Shown here piece by piece: positions 1 through 5,097 of a DNA stretch of 5,272 bases; within the stretch, counting starts at the first letter, position 1; every line of letters starts with the position of its first letter. This DNA is from Thermoplasmata archaeon (GTDB lineage Archaea; Thermoplasmatota; Thermoplasmata; Thermoplasmatales; Thermoplasmataceae). The position numbers and the translations under genes were made by a program. The stretch is from assembly GCA_021819225.1 (NCBI GenBank), contig JAKARU010000075.1, forward strand, positions 1 to 5,272, given 5' to 3'. Below the pieces are notes generated by a model. It was not told where the DNA came from. It saw nothing but the letters and a program-made list of their open reading frames with translations, and made no database searches.

Positions 1-1284
1 GAGTCCCTGAGGAACACCATTGTGAATTTCAATGGCTTCTTTCAGATTGGAATACTTGAAGAGATAGAGGATAGGTGCAAAGGTTTCCTCTTTCGTGATT
101 TCCATGCCCTTCTTGGCTTCTATTATTGTTGGTTCCACATAATAGCCGTTGCTCTCACCTTTATGTCTCTTTCCTCCTGTCAGGACCTTTCCTCCCTGTT
201 CAACCGCCTTCACTATAGCCTTCTCATAATTCATCACAGCATCCTCATCTATCAGGGGTCCTACAAGCACTCCATTCTCAAGTGGATTACCAATTCTGGC
301 TTTCCTGTAAGCCTCAATAAGCCTCTTCTTGAAGTCCTCGTATATCTTCTCGCTGACAACGGCCCTTCTTGTGCTTGTACATCTCTGGCCCGCTGTGGCA
401 AGTGCCCCGAATCCAACACCTTTCAGTGCAATATCCATGTCTGCCTTCTCGCTGACTATTGCGCAGTTGTTCCCTCCAAGTTCAAGTATTGTCCTGCCGA
501 ATCTGCCTGAAACAACTGATGAGATATGCCTTCCTGTTTTAACAGAACCTGTAAAGGAAACGAGTGGAATCCTCTCATCCTTTGACAGCAACTCACCTAT
601 GCTTGATCCTCTGCCATTTACAAGACCAAATATATTTGGGTAGTTCTCTTTTTCCAGAACTTTTCCTATTACATTCATTACAGCAACCGAAGTCAGGGCA
701 GCCTTTGATGATGGTTTCCATAAGACAGTGTCTCCTACAGTTGCAGCTAAAAATGAGTTCCATGACCATACTGCAGATGGGAAGTTGAATGCTGTTATGA
801 CTCCTACAACACCAAGTGGAAGGAACTTCTCATAAAGTACATGCTCTGGTCTTTCGCTGGCTATGGTATTTCCATATATCTGCCTGCCCAGTCCTGTTGC
901 ATAGTATCCAACGTCTATCATTTCCTGGATTTCACCCTGTCCCTCAACGTTGGTTTTTCCAACTTCCAGTGAAACAATCCTTCCCAGAAGTTCCTTCTTC
1001 TCGGAGAGTGCGTCTGAGATTTTCTTAATGAGGAGACCTCTTTTGGGTCCCGGAACGTCGCTCCACTCTGAAAATGCCTTTCGCAATGATGAAACTGTTT
1101 TGTCGTAAGTATCAGGATTGGCAACTGAAACCTTTCCCAGTAGTGCTCCATTTATTGGGCTCTTTACAGTAATGGCATCCTTTTCAGAAAATTTTTCCCA
1201 TTTCCCATAAAACACACCCGAATTACTATCAGACAGACCAAGCTTTTCAAAAGTATCCTTCTTAATCCTTTCCAAATCAACCAT
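1..1284 (-). CDS. ALDH7 (antiquitin)-type aldehyde dehydrogenase, C-terminus cut by window edge
   Basis: NAD(P)-dependent oxidation of an aldehyde to a carboxylic acid, probably cytosolic. Reading the minus strand from the ATG at 1284 gives 428 open codons to the left edge. ALDH7 proteins are usually about 500-510 residues, so roughly 80 are missing. Landmarks: Asn167 in the ITAFNFP motif (oxyanion hole), Lys190 in LWKPS (cofactor), the Rossmann turn SFTGSVKTG at 243-251, the general base Glu268 in LELGGNN, the nucleophile Cys302 in AGQRCTSTRR, and Glu400/Phe402 in EETFAPIL (cofactor). The strings GEIQEMID, TIASERP, ELGGNN and TAGQRCT are characteristic of the ALDH7 subfamily rather than of ALDH1/2 or GAPN types. 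Glu121 and Arg301 match residues that hold aminoadipate in human ALDH7A1, so alpha-aminoadipic semialdehyde is a reasonable substrate guess. The true substrate is not shown by sequence. The ATG is chosen because an in-frame TAA lies about 20 bases upstream with no other start between. No Shine-Dalgarno is visible; a short leader or leaderless mRNA is likely. Confidence 0.93.
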   Translation of the reverse strand, partial: MVDLERIKKDTFEKLGLSDSNSGVFYGKWEKFSEKDAITVKSPINGALLGKVSVANPDTYDKTVSSLRKAFSEWSDVPGPKRGLLIKKISDALSEKKELLGRIVSLEVGKTNVEGQGEIQEMIDVGYYATGLGRQIYGNTIASERPEHVLYEKFLPLGVVGVITAFNFPSAVWSWNSFLAATVGDTVLWKPSSKAALTSVAVMNVIGKVLEKENYPNIFGLVNGRGSSIGELLSKDERIPLVSFTGSVKTGRHISSVVSGRFGRTILELGGNNCAIVSEKADMDIALKGVGFGALATAGQRCTSTRRAVVSEKIYEDFKKRLIEAYRKARIGNPLENGVLVGPLIDEDAVMNYEKAIVKAVEQGGKVLTGGKRHKGESNGYYVEPTIIEAKKGMEITKEETFAPILYLFKYSNLKEAIEIHNGVPQGL

Positions 1285-1303
1285 GATCAGGTAATTAATA
1301 CAA

Positions 1304-1334
1304 TGTTAATATGAATAGTGGTTGTTTAAAAATT
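1304..1334 (-). promoter_or_regulatory. candidate promoter region of the aldehyde dehydrogenase gene
   Basis: Only 48 bp separate the dehydrogenase start from the preceding stop. Two AT-rich candidates for an archaeal TATA box are visible on the minus strand. TTCATATTAA (1306-1315) is centred about 26 bases from the ATG, which would give a leaderless transcript. TTTTTAAA (1325-1332) would give a leader of about 18 bases. The missing Shine-Dalgarno fits either reading. Which box is used cannot be decided from sequence. Confidence 0.35.
1328..1332 (-). terminator. T5 run after the 66-residue gene, possible archaeal terminator
   Basis: On the minus strand, five T residues follow directly on the TAA stop of the 66-residue gene, with no hairpin. 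Archaeal RNA polymerase can terminate on plain T-runs. Five is short, and the run overlaps a possible TATA box of the next gene, so readthrough into the dehydrogenase is possible. Confidence 0.3.
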
Positions 1335-1533
1335 ATTTAATATTTATTTTCTTTATCTCTCTCTTTTCAGTGTTGCCCTTTGAAGCGACTTTCCTTCCTA
1401 CATCAACCATCTCATCTGCCGCAGCTTTCATGAATGAAAGGAAATCCTCGGCAGACTCTTTCAGTCCCGGGAGTTCAAGATCAAATTCAAAGTGTATTTT
1501 CCCGTTTTTTCCGCCAATTGTTTTCTCTACCAT
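1333..1533 (-). CDS. 66-residue hypothetical protein coupled to the ArsA/Get3 gene
   Basis: I do not recognise this protein. It is real rather than a chance ORF on positional grounds: its ATG directly abuts the TAA of the upstream ATPase gene (TAA-ATG). A Shine-Dalgarno-like GAGATGA lies five bases before the ATG, inside the end of that gene. It begins with a short strand-like stretch (GKIHFEFDLELPG, residues 11-23). A likely amphipathic helix follows (about 24-50, rich in Ala, Glu, Met and Lys), then a Lys/Glu-rich basic tail (51-66). There is no signal peptide, membrane segment or cysteine. Tight coupling suggests a partner, cofactor or regulator of the ATPase, but that is inference from position only. 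A DNA-binding or toxin-antitoxin role is not indicated by any motif. Confidence 0.75.
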   Translation of the reverse strand: MVEKTIGGKNGKIHFEFDLELPGLKESAEDFLSFMKAAADEMVDVGRKVASKGNTEKREIKKINIK

Positions 1534-2697
1534 TTAACTCATCTCTATATTGAGAAAGCCCTTATTAAACTCTGCGTTAGTAGGGTTGAGATCACTCATG
1601 CTCTGTGGCAGGAAGAAGACTCTTCTCCAGTTATCTATCTGTACCACGAGCTCACCTCCCCTGTTATGCAACTGGGTGTTCTTCTTGTCAGCAAATGGTA
1701 TCCTTATCTTTACCATTTTATGATCATCTTCACTTATGAACTGTACTGGAGGTATGATACTGCTCATTATACTTAATGGATCAACATCCTCATACAGCTT
1801 CTTTCCCATTTCCTCCAGCAGTTTCTGTCCGGTAGGTTCATTTGCACTCATGGGGATCTTCATAATTTTGAGATCAGCGAATGCAGTTTCGATCTCTTCC
1901 AGGACTTCTGTCTGGGATTCCCTCCACTTTTTCAGAAATTCACCTGTATCATCTGCATAAATCTTGTTCACAATCACGCTATCCACGTTATACCCGTACA
2001 TTAATAGATACGTAAAAGCTCTCTTTGTCTCATTGAATGACATCCTGTCAGGGTTGCATACAAGTCTTATTGTTGTCGTCTGAGGATCTGAGAGTATTTC
2101 TTTCACTTCCCTCATCTGGGAATAGAGCTCCTCAATACTTCCAAAAACCTTGTCATCAGGAATAGGGACACCAAGGAAAGGCTTCATAAGAGGACGCATT
2201 ATCTTTGCCGTTTTCCTGCTTATGGGGAATATCCTCTCCATGTACCATGAAAAAGCTTCCGGAAATGACAGTAATTTAAGAGATTCTCCCGTGGGTGCTG
2301 TATCCATCACTACTACGTCAAACCTCTTGTCATTTGCGTATTCCCTTATGTAAAGTAGTTCGGTTGCCTCATCAAAACCTGGCATGGTCGCTATTTCTTC
2401 AGCCGCAATACCGTCCACACCCTGTGATCTCATTAGTGCTGTAAGATATAGTTTAAGGTTATCCCAGTACTTCTTTATTGCCTCTGTGACACTGATCTCC
2501 TGAAGAAAGAGATTCTTACTGACCTCAACAGGCTCGCTCCCTATGTTTCTCTTAAACGCATCTCTCAGGCTGTGAGCCGGATCTGTTGAAATAACGAGGG
2601 TCTTCAATCCTCTTTTTGCCAGTTCTATGCCTGTTGCTGCCGAAACGCTTGTTTTACCTACCCCACCTTTTCCAGTATACAATAATATTCTTACCAT
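1534..2697 (-). CDS. ArsA/Get3-family ATPase with C-terminal HSP20-like domain
   Basis: A 387-residue P-loop ATPase of the SIMIBI class (ArsA/TRC40/Get3). The deviant Walker A is GKGGVGKT at 9-16, with signature Lys10 and P-loop Lys15. Switch I is STDPAHSL (37-44), with Asp39 as the expected catalytic aspartate. Switch II is DTAPTGESL (132-140). VNK at 243-245 is the expected base-contacting loop. From about residue 328 to the end there is a beta-rich module with ELVVQIDNWRRVFFLP (349-364), which matches the alpha-crystallin/HSP20-like domain known at the C-terminus of some prokaryotic ArsA proteins. The only cysteine is Cys214. The arsenite-binding cysteines of bacterial ArsA and the zinc CxxC of eukaryotic Get3 are therefore absent, so an arsenite pump is unlikely. 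A membrane-protein targeting or chaperone role is more likely but unproven. The start lies one base after the synthase stop (TAA-A-ATG), with a purine-rich AGGATAAGGG upstream, pointing to coupled translation. Confidence 0.93.
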   Translation of the reverse strand: MVRILLYTGKGGVGKTSVSAATGIELAKRGLKTLVISTDPAHSLRDAFKRNIGSEPVEVSKNLFLQEISVTEAIKKYWDNLKLYLTALMRSQGVDGIAAEEIATMPGFDEATELLYIREYANDKRFDVVVMDTAPTGESLKLLSFPEAFSWYMERIFPISRKTAKIMRPLMKPFLGVPIPDDKVFGSIEELYSQMREVKEILSDPQTTTIRLVCNPDRMSFNETKRAFTYLLMYGYNVDSVIVNKIYADDTGEFLKKWRESQTEVLEEIETAFADLKIMKIPMSANEPTGQKLLEEMGKKLYEDVDPLSIMSSIIPPVQFISEDDHKMVKIRIPFADKKNTQLHNRGGELVVQIDNWRRVFFLPQSMSDLNPTNAEFNKGFLNIEMS

Positions 2698-2698
2698 T

Positions 2699-3679
2699 TT
2701 AAACCCTTATCCTGCTTATTACGCTATATGCAATCTCAAACAATGTCTGAAGATTCGGGCTGATCTTTGCCGTCTTTTCAGATTCAATTGCCATGTCAAT
2801 AAATTTCTTGGCCTTTTCTATTGAATAATCCACAGAACCTGAATCAATTAGGAACTGTTTTGCCTTCTGAATGCTTTCCGGATCTGTCTCTCTCCCCCTC
2901 AAAACGCTTTTCAGATGTCTCTTCCCAGCCTCGTTTCCATTCTTCAGCGCATAAATCATAGGCAGCGTAAGAGCACTGTGCTTTATGTCTGTGAACGGAG
3001 TCTTGCCGATGATCTCCTCCTTTCCCACAATGTCCAGAATATCATCTGCAATCTGAAAGGCCATTCCCACATTGAAGGCAAAATTGAACATGTTATTCTG
3101 GTCTTCTCTTGATGAACCCGCAACCATTGCAGCAGTTTTAGCCCCCGCTGCAAAGAAGTATGCCGTCTTGTTAGTTATAATATTGAAATAAGTATCCTCA
3201 GTGATTTCAAAATTCCCGAGATTCATGGATTCCTCTATCTGCCCTTCTGCAAGCTTTTGAGCCGCCTTTGCAACAACATTGGAAACATCAATCCCATATG
3301 TGGCTCCAATCCTGTAAGCAACTGAGAACATGTAATCACCTGTTACTATTGCATCCCCTAGACTGTATTTTTTATGAAGCGAAGGCATGCCCCTCCTCTC
3401 TTCAGCTTCATCAATTATATCATCGTGGATCAGGCTGGCACTGTGCATTATCTCGTAAGCGACTGCCAGGTCGAGTGCATTTTCTACCGGCTTTGTGGTG
3501 CTTAATTCATAAACAAGCAGGACAATCAGTGGCCTGAGTCTCTTTCCGCCTGAGGATACTGTATAATTTGACATCTCGTTCAATTTCTCATTGTCCGTCT
3601 TCAGGACTTCTGAGAGTCTTTTGTTAATCAGATCCAGTTTGCCACTCAGATCAACACTGATTTTTAGAACTTCTGACAT
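2699..3679 (-). CDS. trans-polyprenyl diphosphate synthase (GGPP or longer-chain synthase)
   Basis: Head-to-tail prenyltransferase that adds isopentenyl diphosphate (IPP) units to an allylic diphosphate, supplying chains for archaeal ether lipids or quinones. Its 326 residues fit the family. Motifs: GGKRLRP (44-50, IPP binding), the first Asp-rich motif DDIID at 86-90 followed by EERRG, NKT at 170-172, FQIADDILD with the second Asp-rich motif DDILD at 212-216, and GK at 225-226. Ala81 and Ser82 lie five and four residues before the first Asp motif. Typical archaeal GGPP synthases and FPP synthases have an aromatic residue in this area, while long-chain enzymes such as E. coli IspB have small ones, so the product may exceed C20. 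The usual GK of the D-x-x-x-GK-x-T-L-P segment is Ser235-Ala236. The ATG at 3679 is the only sensible start, since an in-frame TGA lies 18-20 bases upstream with no start codon between. It is the first gene of a three-gene operon with the ATPase and the 66-residue protein. Confidence 0.94.
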   Translation of the reverse strand: MSEVLKISVDLSGKLDLINKRLSEVLKTDNEKLNEMSNYTVSSGGKRLRPLIVLLVYELSTTKPVENALDLAVAYEIMHSASLIHDDIIDEAEERRGMPSLHKKYSLGDAIVTGDYMFSVAYRIGATYGIDVSNVVAKAAQKLAEGQIEESMNLGNFEITEDTYFNIITNKTAYFFAAGAKTAAMVAGSSREDQNNMFNFAFNVGMAFQIADDILDIVGKEEIIGKTPFTDIKHSALTLPMIYALKNGNEAGKRHLKSVLRGRETDPESIQKAKQFLIDSGSVDYSIEKAKKFIDMAIESEKTAKISPNLQTLFEIAYSVISRIRV

Positions 3680-3742
3680 TGAATCAACAATACCATATCA
3701 CTTGGGAGCAATTTAACCTTTTTAAGAATTTTTTGTGAAAAG

Positions 3743-3752
3743 TATTTATATA
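3743..3752 (-). promoter_or_regulatory. TATA-like box of the prenyl synthase operon
   Basis: TATATAAATA on the minus strand lies in the 86-bp gap between Alba and the synthase. Transcription would be expected to begin about 25 bases downstream, near 3721, leaving a leader of roughly 40 bases. No strong Shine-Dalgarno stands next to the synthase ATG. A weaker AT-rich stretch (CTTAAAAAGG, about 3717-3726) could be an alternative. Confidence 0.5.
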
Positions 3753-3759
3753 TTAAGAG

Positions 3760-3765
3760 AAAAAA
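3760..3765 (-). terminator. T6 run after the alba stop codon
   Basis: Six T residues follow immediately on the TGA of alba, with no hairpin, then CTC. This is a plausible intrinsic archaeal terminator separating alba from the downstream operon, which has its own TATA-like box a few bases further on. Confidence 0.4.
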
Positions 3766-4041
3766 TCATTTTGATAGCGTTATCTCGATAGAGGAAACAT
3801 TTGATTCTCCCCGTTCTCCCTCGACTTTCTCTGTTTCGATATGTATGTCTGAGTACTTTGCATTTGGCATGAATTTGTTCTTGGTAATTTCTGCTATATC
3901 CACGGCCTTGCTTATGGATTTTCCTCTAGCCTTTATTACTATTTTTTCCACATTGTTGGTGTTGAACTGGGTAACTACAGCTAGCACATAATTCATTGTC
4001 GGCTTTTTTCCTACGTAAATGATGTTATTTTCTTCTGACAT
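3766..4041 (-). CDS. alba: Alba chromatin protein
   Basis: Small, basic archaeal nucleoid protein that binds double-stranded DNA (and RNA) as a dimer. At 91 residues it is full length. The sequence is unmistakable: YVGKKPTMNYVLAVVTQF (9-26), VIKARGKSISKAVDIAEI (35-52) and the C-terminal strand VSSIEITLSK. Lys12 and Lys13 correspond to Lys16/Lys17 of Sulfolobus Alba, the DNA-contacting pair of which Lys16 is the acetylation target. Lys37 and Arg39 match other DNA-contacting basic positions. Phe57 matches Phe60 of the dimer-dimer interface. It appears monocistronic: it has a TATA-like box upstream and a T-run after its stop. The ATG at 4041 has a weak Shine-Dalgarno (GTGAT, five bases upstream) and the N-terminus has normal length. 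Confidence 0.97.
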   Translation of the reverse strand: MSEENNIIYVGKKPTMNYVLAVVTQFNTNNVEKIVIKARGKSISKAVDIAEITKNKFMPNAKYSDIHIETEKVEGERGESNVSSIEITLSK

Positions 4042-4074
4042 TGCGAATCACTTATGCTGTAAATCAAAAAAAGG

Positions 4075-4082
4075 TATTTAAT
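4075..4082 (-). promoter_or_regulatory. TATA-like box of alba
   Basis: The minus strand reads ATGATTAAATACC here, with TTAAATA centred about 37 bases from the alba ATG. Initiation about 25 bases downstream would leave a leader of roughly 10-14 bases that just includes the GTGAT Shine-Dalgarno. Confidence 0.45.
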
Positions 4083-4124
4083 CATATCTCAATTATTGGC
4101 ACAGGCTATTATAAGAAGGATAGA

Positions 4125-4547
4125 TCATTTCAGTCTTATCATTGTTTCTGTATTCTTTATCCCTCTAATCTCCCTTATCCTGTCTATAAATTCATTCAGT
4201 TCAATGAGGTTCCTGTACGAAACCATTATTGCCATATCCGATTTTCCAGCAACCTCGTAAACCTTCGCTGATATCCTCTTCAGTTCCTGCAATATATTGG
4301 ACTTGCTGGAAGGATCGTACCTGGAAAGGATGATGGCCTCCTTCATTTCTGTTGTTTCTATGGTAAACCTGCTTATTACTTTCCTTTCCTGAAGGTTCTT
4401 TATCCTCCTTCTTACGGTTCCTTCTGAAACATTAATGACAGTTGCAATAGCCTTGTTAGTAAACCTACTGTTTATTCGAAGCAATTCAAGGATCTTTTCA
4501 TCCAGAAGATCTATGCTTTTATTCTTTTTATCTGTAAAGTGTTCCAT
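4125..4547 (-). CDS. Lrp/AsnC-family transcriptional regulator
   Basis: A 140-residue feast/famine regulator with the usual two-part layout. An N-terminal winged helix-turn-helix spans about 13-60: LDEKILELLRINSRFTNKAI, then a recognition helix around SEGTVRRRIKNL at 41-52. A C-terminal RAM effector/oligomerisation domain spans about 68-138, with the turn GKSDMAIMV at 101-109 in place of the common GDYD-type motif. Such proteins form dimers to octamers and often respond to amino acids; the ligand here is unknown. Its start overlaps the preceding small gene by 20 bp, so the two are probably co-transcribed. No other Met, GTG or TTG start is available before the helix-turn-helix, which fixes the ATG at 4547. 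A purine-rich AAGGGGCGG abuts the start. Autoregulation and control of alba are possible but not shown. Confidence 0.93.
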   Translation of the reverse strand: MEHFTDKKNKSIDLLDEKILELLRINSRFTNKAIATVINVSEGTVRRRIKNLQERKVISRFTIETTEMKEAIILSRYDPSSKSNILQELKRISAKVYEVAGKSDMAIMVSYRNLIELNEFIDRIREIRGIKNTETMIRLK

Positions 4548-4812
4548 CCGCCCCTTTTTCCTTTGCTGGGTTTTTCTTGATCAATTCCTTAGGAACCTGA
4601 TTCATTCTAATAATGTTGGTTGCCTGAACCATATAAATTGGAAGCCCCGTATTTGGATCATTGCCACCTTTCATTATTGCAACGATTTCCATCTTAATCT
4701 GGATTACAGAACCATCTTCCAGCTTTACCTTTACCCATTTTGGTTCTTCTTCTATTTCAAAATTAATTATCTCCCCGTTATCTGGAAGACCTCCCTGAAA
4801 CACCATAATCAT
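4528..4812 (-). CDS. small hypothetical protein upstream of the Lrp-like gene
   Basis: A 94-residue soluble acidic-to-neutral protein that I cannot assign to a named family. It looks strand-rich: PKWVKVKLEDGSVIQIKMEI (24-43) reads as a beta hairpin. A conserved-looking loop GGNDPNTGLPIYMVQ (49-63) follows, then NQVPKELIKKNPAK (71-84) and a basic tail. It resembles small archaeal proteins of unknown function in my memory, but I cannot name one. There is no membrane segment, cysteine or nucleic-acid motif. It overlaps the Lrp-like gene by 20 bp and is probably the first gene of that operon. Start choice is open: ATG at 4812 (M1) or ATG at 4806 (M3). A TATA-like box at 4827-4834 would place the transcript start near 4804-4806, favouring a leaderless 92-residue form from M3. 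Confidence 0.8.
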   Translation of the reverse strand: MIMVFQGGLPDNGEIINFEIEEEPKWVKVKLEDGSVIQIKMEIVAIMKGGNDPNTGLPIYMVQATNIIRMNQVPKELIKKNPAKEKGADGTLYR

Positions 4813-4826
4813 GAATGTATTAAGAA

Positions 4827-4834
4827 TATATAAA
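4827..4834 (-). promoter_or_regulatory. TATA-like box upstream of the small protein/Lrp operon
   Basis: The minus strand reads GATTTATATATTC. TTTATATA is centred about 25 bases from the second in-frame ATG (4806) and about 19 from the first (4812). A second, weaker AT box (TTCATATTAA, 4845-4854) would instead give a leader of about 10 bases for the first ATG. Confidence 0.5.
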
Positions 4835-4858
4835 TCAGATTGGCTTAATATGAAAATC

Positions 4859-4866
4859 TATTTTAT
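4859..4866 (+). promoter_or_regulatory. TATA-like box of tRNA-Leu
   Basis: TATTTTAT on the plus strand is centred about 27 bases before the first tRNA base, the standard archaeal TATA-to-start distance. It shares the 77-bp divergent intergenic region with the small protein/Lrp promoter. Confidence 0.45.
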
Positions 4867-4889
4867 CCATTATGAACTACGGAATTTAA

Positions 4890-4974
4890 GCGAGGGTTGC
4901 TGAGCTTGGCCAAAGGTGCTGGACTTAAGATTCAGTCGCGTAGGCGTTCGTGGGTTCAAATCCCATCCCTCGCA
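4890..4974 (+). tRNA. tRNA-Leu (anticodon UAA)
   Basis: An 85-base class II tRNA, seen by folding by eye. The acceptor stem is perfect: GCGAGGG (4890-4896) with CCCTCGC (4967-4973), and the discriminator is A4974. The D arm is GCT...GGT with a TTGGCCAAA-type loop. The anticodon stem is CTGGA/TTCAG with loop CTTAAGA and anticodon TAA at 4926-4928. The variable arm is long (TCGCGTAGGCGTTC), as expected for Leu. The T arm is GTGGG-TTCAAAT-CCCAT. No intron interrupts the anticodon loop. CCA is not encoded (CTC follows) and must be added after transcription, as is common in archaea. It reads UUA, and UUG by wobble. It is the only plus-strand gene I can support here. Confidence 0.95.
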
Positions 4975-4995
4975 CTCTTGTAAAAGTTTAATGCG

Positions 4996-5018
4996 TGACC
5001 CAAAAAATAGGTCATTTT
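4996..5018 (+). terminator. weak hairpin downstream of tRNA-Leu
   Basis: TGACC and GGTCA form a perfect 5-bp stem with a nine-base A-rich loop, followed by TTTT, about 20 bases beyond the tRNA. It could serve as a terminator or be a chance hairpin. The stem is short and the T tract is only four bases. Confidence 0.25.
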
Positions 5019-5085
5019 GAGATAAAATTTCTTAACAGAGATCACACACGGGATCATGATTAGATGAATTAATACTGTTAGGTTC

Positions 5086-5097
5086 TTAGAGCTCTAA
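5086..5097. repeat. 12-bp perfect palindrome
   Basis: TTAGAGCTCTAA is a perfect palindrome without a spacer. It could be a site for a dimeric DNA-binding protein, but no gene start lies beside it in this window and palindromes of this size can arise by chance. Confidence 0.3.

Noticed and set aside
22..1028. Open frames on the plus strand across the left 1 kb (for example 22-510)
   Set aside because: They lie antisense to the aldehyde dehydrogenase, whose frame carries every catalytic motif. Their translations are rich in Cys, Leu and Ser with no domain, as expected of shadows.
918..1151. 77-residue minus-strand frame inside the dehydrogenase
   Set aside because: Same strand, wrong frame, inside a gene with clear conserved motifs; composition is rich in His, Phe and Arg with no recognisable family.
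1534..2697. Arsenite-pump ATPase (arsenic resistance) reading of the ArsA-like gene
   Set aside because: Only one cysteine (Cys214) is present, so the arsenite-binding cysteines are absent. The protein has one ATPase domain rather than the two of bacterial ArsA, and no arsB or arsR gene lies nearby.
4091..4112. Apparent inverted repeat ATTATTGGC-ACA-GGCTATTAT downstream of the Lrp-like gene
   Set aside because: On checking, the right arm is not the reverse complement of the left (GGCTATTAT against GCCAATAAT), so it does not form a stable hairpin.
4041..4271. 76-residue plus-strand open frame between alba and the Lrp-like gene
   Set aside because: It starts on the complement of the alba start and runs antisense into the Lrp-like gene; no motif and no promoter on that strand.
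4435..4833. 132-residue plus-strand open frame
   Set aside because: Antisense to the Lrp-like and small protein genes. Its hydrophobic, Phe/Tyr/Ile-rich translation is what the antisense of these lysine- and glutamate-rich genes gives.
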